A model generated the notes under the pieces. It made no database searches, was not told the origin of the DNA, and worked only from the letters and a program-made list of their open reading frames with translations. The translations under genes were made by a program, and so were the position numbers. DNA of 64,000 nt from Bradyrhizobium sp. CSS354 (lineage in GTDB: Bacteria > Pseudomonadota > Alphaproteobacteria > Rhizobiales > Xanthobacteraceae), in NCBI RefSeq assembly GCF_029051725.1, contig NZ_JAACFU010000008.1, positions 328,325-392,324 of the forward strand. Reading direction: 5' to 3'. Positions 45,646-54,358 of this stretch are shown here, piece after piece (the stretch's first letter is position 1; the number at the start of each line of letters is the position of its first letter).

Positions 45646-45920
45646 CGGGAGCTACGCTCTGGTCATCGCCTTACACATGATTGACTAAACTATTTTGGTT
45701 CCCTCACCAAGCTGCCGTGCGCCGAATGAGAGCCGTTCGAGATCACCATCGCTTGAACGCAGGGACGTATCGCATGCGTAACATTCCAATTGGTCATGAG
45801 TGGTCGACACTGGCGGGACACGCCGGCAGCGAACTGGCAAGAGGTGGCACTCGAAATTGCCTGCGCGCCTCTTGCCATGATGAGCATCATCCCTATATCG
45901 GCGCGCGCTCGGCGGCCGCC

Positions 45921-46892
45921 TCAGCCGAGCCGCCAGCCGACCTCCTGCGTAAAACTTTCGTAGAAGGATCTTTCGTAGGCCTGCTCCGGCGTAGCACGAA
46001 CGCGCTCGTCAAGGCGTTTTGCGTCCTCGCCCACGAGAATGCGCCATTGCTCCGCCTTGACCCCGTCGAGGATGATCCTGGCGGCCTGCGCCGCCGTGGT
46101 CGGCGCATCCTCGAGGAAGCTGCGGGCGCGCTCAGTGAACACCGCCTGGATGTCTTCGTCCGACATCTTGTCGGCGTCCGGCACGCCGGCCGCGACCATG
46201 CGCTTGCGGGTCAGCGCGACCTCCTCGGCATTGAGCCGCTCCGAACCGTCGGCGCTCTGCACCTTGCGCGAATTGGAGACGATCGAGGTGCCGATATGGC
46301 CGGGCATCACCACCGAGCATTTGACGTGCGGCGCGTGCAGGCGGAGGTCGTTGATCAGCGCTTCGGTAAATCCCTTCACCGCGAACTTGGCCGAGCTGTA
46401 GGCGGTGTGGGACTGGTTCATGCCGATCGAAGCCCAGAAGCCGTTGACGCTCGCGGTGTTGACGATGTGGGCCTCGTCCGCCGCGACCAGCATCGGCAGG
46501 AAGGTGCGGACGCCGAGATAGACGCCGCCCCAGCAGATGTTGAAAGTGCGCTCCCACTGCTCGCGCGTGTTGGTGAACAGGCTGCCGCCGCCACCGATGC
46601 CGGCGTTGTTGAACAGAAGGTGGATCCGATCGGTCTTCTGCTGCTCGGCGAGTTCGTCGCGGAATCGCTTCAGATGATCCTCGATCGAGACGTCGGCGAT
46701 GTGGGTCGTGACGCGCAGGCCCTGCGGCAACTTCTCGACCTCGCACAGCCGCTTGGTCTCGGCCATCGCGGCTTCCGAGACGTCGCACATCGCGACATTG
46801 CAGCCCTCGGCGACGAGCTGCCTCGCGAGCTCGCGTCCCATTCCCGTGCCGCCGCCGGTGATAACGGCGATCTTTCCTGCAAAATCCTTCAT
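45921..46892 (-). CDS. Short-chain dehydrogenase/reductase
   Basis: A 323-residue classical-type SDR: cofactor loop ITGGGTGMGREL near residues 11-22, NNAGIGGGGSL, catalytic TASVNGF serine region and YSSAKFA (YxxxK). A C-terminal extension of about 50 residues (ILVGEDAKRLDERVRATPEQAYE) is typical of a subgroup often named retinol or steroid dehydrogenase-like. NAD(P)(H)-dependent; substrate unknown. 144 bp upstream lies the end of a dihydrodipicolinate-synthase-like gene on the same strand; they may be one catabolic unit. Confidence 0.9.
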   Translation of the reverse strand: MKDFAGKIAVITGGGTGMGRELARQLVAEGCNVAMCDVSEAAMAETKRLCEVEKLPQGLRVTTHIADVSIEDHLKRFRDELAEQQKTDRIHLLFNNAGIGGGGSLFTNTREQWERTFNICWGGVYLGVRTFLPMLVAADEAHIVNTASVNGFWASIGMNQSHTAYSSAKFAVKGFTEALINDLRLHAPHVKCSVVMPGHIGTSIVSNSRKVQSADGSERLNAEEVALTRKRMVAAGVPDADKMSDEDIQAVFTERARSFLEDAPTTAAQAARIILDGVKAEQWRILVGEDAKRLDERVRATPEQAYERSFYESFTQEVGWRLG

Positions 46893-47036
46893 GGGACTTT
46901 CGGCCCCTCCCTTGTCGGTATGTTTCTTCCAGCTAGCGCCGCGCGCATCGGAGCGCGCGCAAAATGTAGCAGCGCCGCATCCGCAGGTAAAAGCGGATCG
47001 GCGCTGCCGTGCTCATCAGTAATTTCGGGACGTGGA

Positions 47037-47945
47037 CTATTCGGCCGCCTCGACACGCCGCCCGTTCAACGCGCCGAGCCCGTCCAGTGCCTTGCGGATC
47101 GTCGCCTGCTGCGCGCTTGAGGCCTCCGGCATCGGCGCGCGCGGATAAGTCCTGGGCAGGCCCTGCAGCGTCTGCGCATAACGCGTGCAGGCCGGCAGAT
47201 TGTCGGCGATGACAGCGTTCCACAGCGTCAGCAGCTTCTTGTGCAGGTCGAGCGCGCGCGGATGGTCACCCGCCTTCACCGCATCCCACAGGGCGACGGA
47301 GGCATGCGGCGCCGCGGTCAGGATCGCGGCGATCGAGCCATGGGCCCCCAAAGTGTAGGACGGATACATCAGGGCATCGACCGCGCTGTAGATCAGCTTG
47401 TCCGGCGCCATCATCATGAGGTCCGCGAACAGTTTCAGGTCGCCCGCGCTCTGCTTGACGCCGACCACCAGCGGCACCTCGGTCATGATCCGCGTCAGCA
47501 GCGCCGGCGAAAGGTACGACCACGGCACCACGTTGTAGATGATGATCGGCATGCCGGTCTCGTCCGCCATGGCGCGGAAGTGCGCCACCATCGCCTCGTC
47601 GTCCGGCTTGAACAGATAGTGCACCGGCGTGACCTGGAGGGCGGCGACATTCATGTCGCGCACCAGCTTGCCGCGGCGGATCGCATCGCGCGTGGAATCG
47701 ACGATGATGCCGGCGATCACGGGAATGCGTCCCTTCACCGCCGCAACCGTCGCCTCCATCAGGTCGCGATATTCCTCGTGATCGAGCGTGTGCCCCTCGC
47801 CGGTCGAGCCGCCGGCCGCGACGCCATGCGCGCCGGCGCCGATCATCCAGTCGACCTGAGGCGCCACAAGTGTGTAGTCGATCTCGCCATCCTTGCGGAA
47901 CGGCGTCGTCATCGGCGGGATCACGCCGGTCGGTCGTGCCTTCAT
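47037..47945 (-). CDS. DapA/NanA family aldolase (dihydrodipicolinate synthase-like)
   Basis: A 302-residue class I aldolase. The features are GVIPPMTTPFRKDGEIDY at the start, GGSTGEGHTL (phosphate/carboxylate loop), YNVVPWSY with the catalytic tyrosine, and Schiff-base lysine in VGVKQSAGDLK. Outside the dap operon such proteins usually act in sugar-acid or hydroxyproline breakdown, so lysine synthesis is not the likely role. ATG 47945 (MKARPTGV) is chosen over an upstream extension of 20 codons. Followed by an SDR on the same strand. Confidence 0.9.
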   Translation of the reverse strand: MKARPTGVIPPMTTPFRKDGEIDYTLVAPQVDWMIGAGAHGVAAGGSTGEGHTLDHEEYRDLMEATVAAVKGRIPVIAGIIVDSTRDAIRRGKLVRDMNVAALQVTPVHYLFKPDDEAMVAHFRAMADETGMPIIIYNVVPWSYLSPALLTRIMTEVPLVVGVKQSAGDLKLFADLMMMAPDKLIYSAVDALMYPSYTLGAHGSIAAILTAAPHASVALWDAVKAGDHPRALDLHKKLLTLWNAVIADNLPACTRYAQTLQGLPRTYPRAPMPEASSAQQATIRKALDGLGALNGRRVEAAE

Positions 47946-48274
47946 GGTCTGCCCTCGCGTTTCCATATCCCTTGTGGCGCTCCCGCTCTTTTGGCGGGTG
48001 CCCACGGTCCTGCAAGCCTACCGGCTGCGCGCGGCCTGTGAAGCGCCACCGGCGCGGCGCTGCCCCCACAATCGATCATCCCTGCGACTCACCCCCGCCG
48101 GTTCCCCGTATTTGTCCGGCTTCGGTTATGGGCAATCTTTTTAGAATCCGAATCGTCAAATGGGGTCCGGACGCTGGGTCGAGCCGGCCAGGCCAGCGTG
48201 TTGTTTGCGTCACAGGCTCTGGCACTCCGCTTGCATCCTCTTCGTGGTCAGAAACTACCGATGAGGTGACTGGA
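47946..48274. other. Divergent intergenic region
   Basis: A 329-bp stretch between the aldolase and a small exported protein. No gene supported. It should contain both promoters; a GAGG ribosome site ends it before the ATG at 48275. Confidence 0.5.
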
Positions 48275-48514
48275 ATGTTCGTGACCGTCGTTGCCGTGCT
48301 CTGCCGGCTGAGTGCAGCCAGCTCAGGCAGTTGCATCGAGGAAATCGTGACCGACAGCAACATGACGCCCGAGATGTCGATGATGCAGTGTGCGATCGGC
48401 GCACAGGCCCCCCTGGCGAAATGGATGGGCGAGCATCCGATCTACCACGCCAACTGGCGGCTCGATCGCTACAAATGCGTTCCGGGTCGCTACGAGATCA
48501 AGGGCCACGCCTAA
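48275..48514 (+). CDS. Small cysteine-containing exported protein
   Basis: A 79-residue protein with a short hydrophobic N-terminus (MFVTVVAVLCRLSAASSGSC) and a mature region MMQCAIGAQAPLAKWMGEHPIYHANWRLDRYKCVPGRYEIKGHA. Four cysteines allow disulfides, so a periplasmic location is likely. The frame is open far upstream, but GAGG at a good distance supports this ATG. No function recognised. Confidence 0.7.
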   Translation: MFVTVVAVLCRLSAASSGSCIEEIVTDSNMTPEMSMMQCAIGAQAPLAKWMGEHPIYHANWRLDRYKCVPGRYEIKGHA

Positions 48515-48663
48515 GGTCCCGCAAAACTACTGATACCAGGACGACGGACCAAGACTACCAACGAGGAAACGCCCCGGAGGCCGCATGGTCTTTCCGCGCG
48601 GGCATCGACAGCGCCAGACCCCATTGCGGCGGCGCGCTTTGTGACAACGATCACACCTTCCTC

Positions 48664-49638
48664 TTAAGCCACCGCTCGCAAAATGATCGCACGCGCGTGT
48701 CGCCCTTCCGGCGTCGGCATCAGCGCGTAATTGTGCGGCTGGTCGCGGAGCAGATGCAGTTCGACCGGCACACCCACCGCCCGCGCCCGCTCCGCGAGCT
48801 CGACGCTATCAGGGTAGAGCAGATCGCGCGTGCCCGAGAAGATCGTCATCGGCGCCAGCGCGCGGAAGGCGCCATTGAGCGGACTGACGAAGGGATGGCC
48901 GACATCGAACTCGCCGGCATAGAGGCGGCCCGCCTCGAGGATTCCCGGAATGTCCTGGATCGGATCGCGCGCCGCGATCGCGACCTGCTCCGGACGGCTG
49001 ACCGACGCATCCGCCGCCGGCGAGATCAGCACCATCCGGTTCGGCTGCCGATGCCCGCGATCGCGCAGCCACTGGCATGCGGCGAGCGCGAGGCCTGCAC
49101 CGGCCGAATTGCCGACCACCGTGACCTTTGCGGGCCCGGCATCCTCCAGCAACATCCGCAACAGCTCGGCCGTCGCCGGCACGACGTCCTTTGCGGTTGC
49201 GCGCGGTGCAAGCGGATAGATCGGCACGACGCAGCACACGCGCGCCCCACGCGTCATCTGGCCAACGAAGCGCCAATGCGCCGCCACGATCTCGTTGATG
49301 TAGCCGCCACCATGCAGGAACATGACGTAGTTGCAGCCCTCATGACCCGATGACGGCGCCGTGTAATAGACCGGCCACCCTCCCATCTTGGTCAGCGTCG
49401 CCTCGACACCGCGACCGAGCCCCGTCGGCTCAAACGAGGCCGGCTGCAACGCGAGCTTCTGCACATGCGCCCGCACCGCCTCGGCGGACGCCAGCTGCTC
49501 CTTATACGGAAGCTGCCGCAGCAGCAGGTTGAAGGCACGGCTTTGCAGGCTTGGTGCGGGATCGCGCCGGGCCGGCGTACCGAAAACGCAGCCGCCCGGA
49601 CAGAACTGCAAGGCCGAGACAAGTCTTGCAACGCTCAT
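48664..49638 (-). CDS. Alpha/beta hydrolase, hormone-sensitive-lipase type esterase
   Basis: A 324-residue esterase: oxyanion motif FLHGGGYINE, nucleophile GNSAGAGLALA, acid/histidine region near SGTRDLLYPDS and LLRDQPHNYALMP. Family IV (HSL) enzymes hydrolyse short acyl esters and lactones. ATG 49638 (MSVARLVSALQ) is preferred; the frame is open 29 codons further, across the region where regulator sites lie. Divergent from a TetR-type regulator that probably controls it. Confidence 0.87.
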   Translation of the reverse strand: MSVARLVSALQFCPGGCVFGTPARRDPAPSLQSRAFNLLLRQLPYKEQLASAEAVRAHVQKLALQPASFEPTGLGRGVEATLTKMGGWPVYYTAPSSGHEGCNYVMFLHGGGYINEIVAAHWRFVGQMTRGARVCCVVPIYPLAPRATAKDVVPATAELLRMLLEDAGPAKVTVVGNSAGAGLALAACQWLRDRGHRQPNRMVLISPAADASVSRPEQVAIAARDPIQDIPGILEAGRLYAGEFDVGHPFVSPLNGAFRALAPMTIFSGTRDLLYPDSVELAERARAVGVPVELHLLRDQPHNYALMPTPEGRHARAIILRAVA

Positions 49639-49710
49639 GGCCACATCCCCATCTGGCTCTTTCGACACGGCGACAAAGAGGCTTGCCGACCCGCCACCAT
49701 TTGCCGCTAT

Positions 49711-49745
49711 AATGCGAGCATTCACTCGCTTTTCCTACTCGCATT
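49711..49745. promoter_or_regulatory. Candidate TetR operator between esterase and regulator
   Basis: Perfect 8-bp inverted repeat AATGCGAG (49711-49718) / CTCGCATT (49738-49745), with a second inner GCGAG/CTCGC pair (49714-49729). A tataat sequence overlaps the left arm. It lies between divergent genes, 15 bp before the regulator start. Confidence 0.55.
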
Positions 49746-49759
49746 CAGATCACAAGGCC

Positions 49760-50383
49760 GTGGCCCGCAAACCACCCACAAGCCCCCGGAAAAACGCCTC
49801 GCAGGAGCGCTCTCGCGCCACCGTCGACGCACTGGTCGAGGCAACTGCTCGCATTCTAGTCAAGGAAGGCTTTGAGAAAGCCAGCACCAACCGCATCGCT
49901 GACATCGCCGGCGTCAGCGTCGGCTCGCTCTATCAATATTTTCCCAGCAAGGAGGCGCTCGTCGCCGCCGTGATCGACCGCCACAACGAGGAGATCATGG
50001 GCATCGTGCGCGCGGCGCTCGCCGAGGTCGCCGACCTGCCGATCGAGAAAGCCGTGCGCAAGCTCGTCTCGGTCGCGATCGAAGCCCACCGCATCGACCC
50101 GAAATTGCACCGCGTCCTCGCCGAGCAGATCCCCCGCACCGGCCAGCTTAGGGATGTCGAAGCCTTCAACCGCGAAGTCCACACCCTCGTGCGCGCCTAT
50201 CTCGAAAGCCGCCGCAAAGAGATGCGCAAGATCGACCCTGGCTTGGCCACCTTCATCTGCGTCAGCGCGATCGAAGCGGTCGCGCACAACACGGTGCTGA
50301 ACCAGGCCGAGATGCTGTCGGAGAAGACGGTGAAGACGCTGGTGGACGAGACGACAAGGATGGTGGTGGGGTATTTGAGGTAG
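49760..50383 (+). CDS. TetR family transcriptional regulator
   Basis: A 207-residue regulator starting at GTG 49760. N-terminal HTH: ATVDALVEATARILVKEGFEKASTNRIADIAGVSVGSLYQYFPSKEALVAAVID, a textbook TetR domain. The C-terminal ligand domain (about 80-207) is all helical. An upstream ATG (49712) lies inside the inverted repeat and overlaps a -10-like tataat, so it is not preferred. Divergent from the HSL-type esterase, which suggests control by an ester or its product. Confidence 0.9.
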   Translation: MARKPPTSPRKNASQERSRATVDALVEATARILVKEGFEKASTNRIADIAGVSVGSLYQYFPSKEALVAAVIDRHNEEIMGIVRAALAEVADLPIEKAVRKLVSVAIEAHRIDPKLHRVLAEQIPRTGQLRDVEAFNREVHTLVRAYLESRRKEMRKIDPGLATFICVSAIEAVAHNTVLNQAEMLSEKTVKTLVDETTRMVVGYLR

Positions 50384-50429
50384 GTGGCTTCTCCAAAGGG
50401 TATCAAACGGCAAATTTCCGGCTCCGCCG

Positions 50430-50872
50430 TTAGCCTCCGGCGGCGAATTTGTCAGCGGCAAATTTCAGAATCTTTGTCAGGTTGCGTCTCGTTTCATCGT
50501 CAAACGGATTAACCGCTTGAGGATTTGCGCAAAGCTCGGCCAAGTACCAACCTATCTCCTTCTTCGACGGCTTTGGATTCCCGACAGCAACTCCAATGGC
50601 CTTCTTCGTATTTTCAGACAGCATTGTCTCTAAACGCCCGCCCTCAAACTTCGCATCGACCTTGGCGAGTGTCACCACTCTGTCTGATAACAACCACTCG
50701 TTCCGATATCGCCGCTCACGTAGTAGGACAGGGCCTCGAGGATCGTCGTCTTCCCGCTCTCATTCAAACCTATGAGCGTTACAATCGGCGAGCTTACGCG
50801 CTTGTCGAGTTTAATCTCGACGTCTGTGGCACCTTTAGAATTTCGGATGCGAAACGAATGAATTTTTGCCAA
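50430..50872 (-). pseudogene. Remnant of an AAA/SMC-like ATPase gene
   Basis: From 50872 a frame reads HSFRIRNSKGATDVEIKLDK...IVTLIGLNESGKTTILEALSYYVSG with the ABC-type Walker A GLNESGKTT, then stops at 50672. A second frame from about 50693 to 50430 reads KVDAKFEGGRLETMLSENTKK...FDDETRRNLTKILKFAADKFAAGG. The two look like the N- and C-terminal ends of one large ATPase (OLD or RecF-like group) whose middle, probably several hundred residues, has been deleted. It stands just left of the attachment-site scar. Confidence 0.6.
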
Positions 50873-51333
50873 GGATTGATCTCTCTGCGTCGGCTAAGCC
50901 CGACATGCACCCGTAACGTGCAGGGAAAGTCAATACTACCGAAGTCTCTGTTCGCGCCAGTCCACGACCCGACCGTGCCTACTGAGAAGGTCACGCCGAA
51001 CCCTTGTGAACGCGAGGACGTGAATGGTGACGGGGTGAGATAAGTGGAACGATGTCCGGGTCTTGGACGCTACTGCTGGCCGGGCGGAGAGGTCGCCCCC
51101 ATTCCACATGCTCGCAAGATGACATCGTGCCCCTGTTTTGCCCGACACGTCAAAACGCTTCGGAAAAACATAACACCGCCAATAGCTTCGCTACTGTGCA
51201 TGGGGTTGTTTTCGGCATTTTGATTGACCGGCCACCAAAGCAGCCGCCCGCGACTGATCGCGGCCCATGCGTCACCGGCGGCAGCTGGCTCCGCGCCGCC
51301 CCTCGTTCCACCCGACAGATGCTTTTGAAAAAA
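50873..51333. other. Non-coding stretch left of the att scar
   Basis: 461 bp with lower GC and no supported gene. Frames crossing into the tRNA fragment on either strand are artefacts. It may be debris of an older mobile element. Confidence 0.55.
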
Positions 51334-51378
51334 TGGTCGGAGCGAGAGGATTTGAACCTCCGACCCCTAGTCTCCCAG
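51334..51378 (-). other. Attachment-site scar: 3' part of tRNA-Pro(GGG)
   Basis: On the minus strand the segment reads as tRNA from the anticodon loop (CTGGGAG, anticodon GGG) through the stem strand ACTAG, variable loop, T-arm GGAGG-TTCAAAT-CCTCT, acceptor CGCTCCG, discriminator and CCA. The 5' half is absent: the bases before CTGGGAG (ttataa) cannot form the anticodon stem. This is the expected target-core copy left by integration at a tRNA 3' end, and the integrase starts 150 bp away. Confidence 0.8.
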
Positions 51379-51485
51379 TTATAAGCGGCCTGTTTTATAG
51401 CCACTTACGCTGTTGGACGAAGTGCAAAAAACCACTGTAAATCAAACACCATCCAACCAATGACCACTTGCCTTTTTCGGGCCGA

Positions 51486-51518
51486 TAGCCAGACTGCTGG
51501 CTACAGGGTGGCTATAAT
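51486..51518 (+). promoter_or_regulatory. Integrase promoter with palindromic operator
   Basis: Perfect inverted repeat TAGCCAG-ACTG-CTGGCTA (51486-51503) directly upstream of a -10-like TATAAT (51513-51518), 9 bp before the integrase ATG. The palindrome occupies the -35 region, so a repressor or the integrase itself could act there. Confidence 0.6.
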
Positions 51519-51527
51519 TGGTGGGGC

Positions 51528-52769
51528 ATGGCGACGATCAAGATTACAACCGAGAGCGTGGCGGCGCTTACGAAGTCGGCAGTTCCGAACAAAACGACCT
51601 TTTACTTCGACAATGAACTGGCGGGCTTCGGGCTGTACCGCACGACTACCGGCACCGGTACCTACTTCGCCGAATTCCGCCCTGTGGCCGGCGGTTCAAA
51701 GAAGCGGCTGAAGCTCGGCCGGGTCGGCACCCTCAAGGCCAATGAGGCCCGCGAGGCGGCCCGTAGGGCGATTGCAAACGCCGCGCTGGGGAAAGACCTA
51801 GCTCAAAATCGAAGCGACGAGCGGGCAAGTCTGACGGTTGAGGAGCTGGTCTCGAAATACATCGAGGAATACGTCGCGGAGCACAAAAAAGCGTCCACCG
51901 CCGGCCTCTACCGCATGCTGCTCAAGAAGCATGTCAAGCCGCGCCTGGGCTCCATCAAGGCCACCTCGCTGACGCGGGTTGATGTACAGCGCGCGCATGC
52001 CCTGATGACGCGCGAGGCCCGCATTTCGGCGAACCGCGCCATCAAGCTGCTGTCGGCTGCCTACGGTTGGGGCTCGCGTCATGGTCACGTGCAGGAAGGC
52101 ATGAACCCGGCCTCAGGCACCAAGCTAAACGAGGAAGAGGGTCGCGAGCGCTTCCTGACTACAGTCGAGATGCTGGCTATCGGCAACGCCATGATTGAGG
52201 CCGAGACCATCGGCCTGCCGGTGGATGCGGGCACAACGAAGCACGCGCCAAAGGGGCAGCTTGTCGTCATGAGTCCATACGCTACTGCGGCAATCCGGCT
52301 TCTTATGCTCACCGGCGCTCGCCTGCGGGAAATACTTAACGTGCGGTGGTCGGAGGTTGATCTTGAGCGGGGTGTTCTACGGCTGCCGGATTCGAAGACC
52401 GGAAAAAAGACGGTGTTCTTGCCGACAGCTGCCGTCGACATAATCAAGGGGCTAACGAAGCTTGGGAGCTACATGATTGCTGGCGAGTCGGCCGGCACGA
52501 AGCACGAAAAGCCCCGCTCAGATCTGAAGCGGCCGTGGGCCGCGATTTGTAAGCGCGCGGGCGTGAGCGGCGTTCGAATCCACGATCTGCGGCACACCTT
52601 TGCCTCCACGGGAGTCGGCGACCAGATGGGCTTGCCTGTCATCGGCACCCTGCTCGGCCACGCCGACCCGAGTACTACGCAGCGGTATGCCCATCTGGCA
52701 GACGAGGCGGCACGGCGCGCGGTTGAGGCTATTGGAGGCAAGATCGCCGCGGCGATGACCGGGAAGTAG
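51528..52769 (+). CDS. Tyrosine recombinase / site-specific integrase
   Basis: A 413-residue integrase of the P4-like island type. N-terminal arm-binding domain (about 1-90: FYFDNELAGFGLY, KRLKLGRVGTLKANEAREAAR), core-binding domain (about 100-200), catalytic domain with Arg265 (TGARLREIL), Lys290, His352-x-x-Arg355 (HDLRHTFAS), His378 (LLGHAD) and nucleophile Tyr387. All catalytic residues are present, so it is probably active. It sits beside the tRNA-Pro fragment and reads into the element. Confidence 0.95.
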   Translation: MATIKITTESVAALTKSAVPNKTTFYFDNELAGFGLYRTTTGTGTYFAEFRPVAGGSKKRLKLGRVGTLKANEAREAARRAIANAALGKDLAQNRSDERASLTVEELVSKYIEEYVAEHKKASTAGLYRMLLKKHVKPRLGSIKATSLTRVDVQRAHALMTREARISANRAIKLLSAAYGWGSRHGHVQEGMNPASGTKLNEEEGRERFLTTVEMLAIGNAMIEAETIGLPVDAGTTKHAPKGQLVVMSPYATAAIRLLMLTGARLREILNVRWSEVDLERGVLRLPDSKTGKKTVFLPTAAVDIIKGLTKLGSYMIAGESAGTKHEKPRSDLKRPWAAICKRAGVSGVRIHDLRHTFASTGVGDQMGLPVIGTLLGHADPSTTQRYAHLADEAARRAVEAIGGKIAAAMTGK

Positions 52770-52821
52770 CTCGCCCGGCCTTGGCAGCGGAGAAGCCGCA
52801 AAACGCGCAGCCATAACGAAA

Positions 52822-52843
52822 AAGCCCCGGCGATGCCGGGGCC
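52822..52843 (-). terminator. Rho-independent terminator of the outer-membrane protein gene
   Basis: aagccccggc-gat-gccggggcctt stem, with aaaaa on the left giving a T run on the minus strand; 25 bp beyond the stop of the gene at 52868. Confidence 0.8.
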
Positions 52844-52867
52844 TTGACGCTTGATCGTGAGATCAGA

Positions 52868-53653
52868 TCAGTACCTGACGCCCGCACCAGTCCAGTTGAA
52901 GCGGTAGACCAGCGAGGTGGAGACCGTCTGGTTCCAGCTGTTGGCGCGGATGCTGTTGCCGGTCGGGAGGTTGCTGCCGTCGATCAATTCATCCTGCGTC
53001 TTGGCGTTGTAGAAGGCCGAACGATACTCGGTCTTCATGAACCAGCCGGGCGAAGAGATGCCGAAGAAGTTCAAGCTGTTCTCGACGCCGCCGCCGATGA
53101 ACCAGCCGTTGCGGTTGTAGCTGTTGAGGTGGGCACCGACCGGGACGCCAGCGAGGTCAGTGAAGTTGGTCTGGCCGAAGTGGGCGCCCGAGTAACCGCC
53201 GTTGACGTAGGTGAGAACGTTCGGAGCGGCCAGCCAGCCGAGGCGAACACCAGCGGCCCAAGAGTCTTCCAGCTTCTGGTTGCCGGTGATGCCGAAGATC
53301 GGATCCTGGATCGTGGAGCGGATGCTGCCGAACTGACCGTCGGCGAACACGCCGGCAACCCAGGTGCCGCTGAACTGCCAGTCGTAACCAAGGCCGACGG
53401 TGCCGAACCAGCCCGAACCACCCTGGCGCTGCGTGATCGTCAACGGCGTGCCGGTGGCCGTATCTACAACGCTCTGGTCAGCATTCGAGAGGCCGCCGCC
53501 GCCACCACCGAAGATGTAAAAGCCGGTCCAGTTGGCAACCGGAGCCGCCATCGGAGCCTTCACGTAGGGACGGGCGCCAAGGTCAGCGGCTGAGGCCGAA
53601 CCGGTCATCGCCGCAATGGCGGCCAGCGCGAGCAAAGTCTTTTTCATCTTCAT
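52868..53653 (-). CDS. Outer-membrane beta-barrel protein (Omp25/RopB-like)
   Basis: A 261-residue protein with signal peptide MKMKKTLLALAAIAAMTGSASA and the family start ADLGARPYVKAPMAAPVANWTGFYIFGGGGGG. Beta-strand pattern through the body (GLGYDWQFSGTWVAGVFADGQFG, AGVRLGWLAAPNVLTYVNGGYSGAH) and a C-terminal strand TSLVYRFNWTGAGVRY ending in Tyr. Eight-stranded surface proteins of this group are abundant in rhizobia. It is an unexpected resident next to an integrase and may be cargo of the element. Confidence 0.88.
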   Translation of the reverse strand: MKMKKTLLALAAIAAMTGSASAADLGARPYVKAPMAAPVANWTGFYIFGGGGGGLSNADQSVVDTATGTPLTITQRQGGSGWFGTVGLGYDWQFSGTWVAGVFADGQFGSIRSTIQDPIFGITGNQKLEDSWAAGVRLGWLAAPNVLTYVNGGYSGAHFGQTNFTDLAGVPVGAHLNSYNRNGWFIGGGVENSLNFFGISSPGWFMKTEYRSAFYNAKTQDELIDGSNLPTGNSIRANSWNQTVSTSLVYRFNWTGAGVRY

Positions 53654-53755
53654 GTCCCCAAGTGGAAGCGGTCAATGTCTGATGGCGGCAATCTAGACTC
53701 ACGGGCCGAAAATGCTGTAGCTCCGCGGCCACAGTAACGGACAAACGCTCCCGCA

Positions 53756-54358
53756 ATGCTGACAGGCGATGAGGCAAATATAGCCGATTTGGTCCGCGAC
53801 AATCCGGCGGCAATATCGGTCTATCTAACTGAAGAATTTGCAGAAAATGACCTACTGAAGGCGCAGAACGCGCTTAGCTTGGTCATGAAAGCCCAGAACG
53901 TCCAGATATTGGCGCGGGACGCGGGCATGCGGCGCGACGCGCTCTATAGGACGTTTGGAGGCCGAATCGACCCGCAGGTAAGCCGGGTCCTCAGACTGTT
54001 TAGCGCGATAAACGTAAAGGCCTGCGTTGTGCCTGTGTCCGGCAGTATTAGTCCAGACGGGGCCGCGGCTCGCCTGAGTGAGGCTTTCGCTTGCGAGAAT
54101 CCGGCGGATGCCATTCGAGGACTCAGCAGCGTCGTGAAAGCGCAGAACGTGACCGCGCTTGCGCACAAACTCGGGATGTTGCGAACGAATGTCTACAAGA
54201 CATTTGGCGGGAAAGTTGACCCGCAGCTAAGCCGGGTTTTTAACCTCTTCACCGCCTTACAGGTGAGATTCGTGATCGAGGCCATGCAGCCCAAGACCAG
54301 GGCTCCTCGTCCGAAACTTGGTCGTCCGCGAAAGATACCACATGCCTCCCGCGACTAG
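53756..54358 (+). CDS. Tandem antitoxin-like HTH protein with AT-hook-like tail
   Basis: A 200-residue protein holding two copies of one unit: about 37-91 (KAQNVQILARDAGMRRDALYRTFGGRIDPQ...VLRLF) and 118-173 (KAQNVTALAHKLGMLRTNVYKTFGGKVDPQ...VFNLF), 81 residues apart. Each resembles the helix-turn-helix of HigA-type addiction-module antidotes. The tail PRPKLGRPRKIP (185-196) looks like an AT-hook. Antidotes of this family are normally about 100 residues with one unit and sit beside a toxin; no toxin is visible here. Probably a DNA-binding regulator derived from an antitoxin by duplication. Confidence 0.75.
   Translation: MLTGDEANIADLVRDNPAAISVYLTEEFAENDLLKAQNALSLVMKAQNVQILARDAGMRRDALYRTFGGRIDPQVSRVLRLFSAINVKACVVPVSGSISPDGAAARLSEAFACENPADAIRGLSSVVKAQNVTALAHKLGMLRTNVYKTFGGKVDPQLSRVFNLFTALQVRFVIEAMQPKTRAPRPKLGRPRKIPHASRD

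Noticed and set aside
51052..51404. Two overlapping open frames across the tRNA-Pro fragment
   Set aside because: Both contain translated tRNA sequence (SEREDLNLRPL / WETRGRRFKSSRSDH), a typical false gene.
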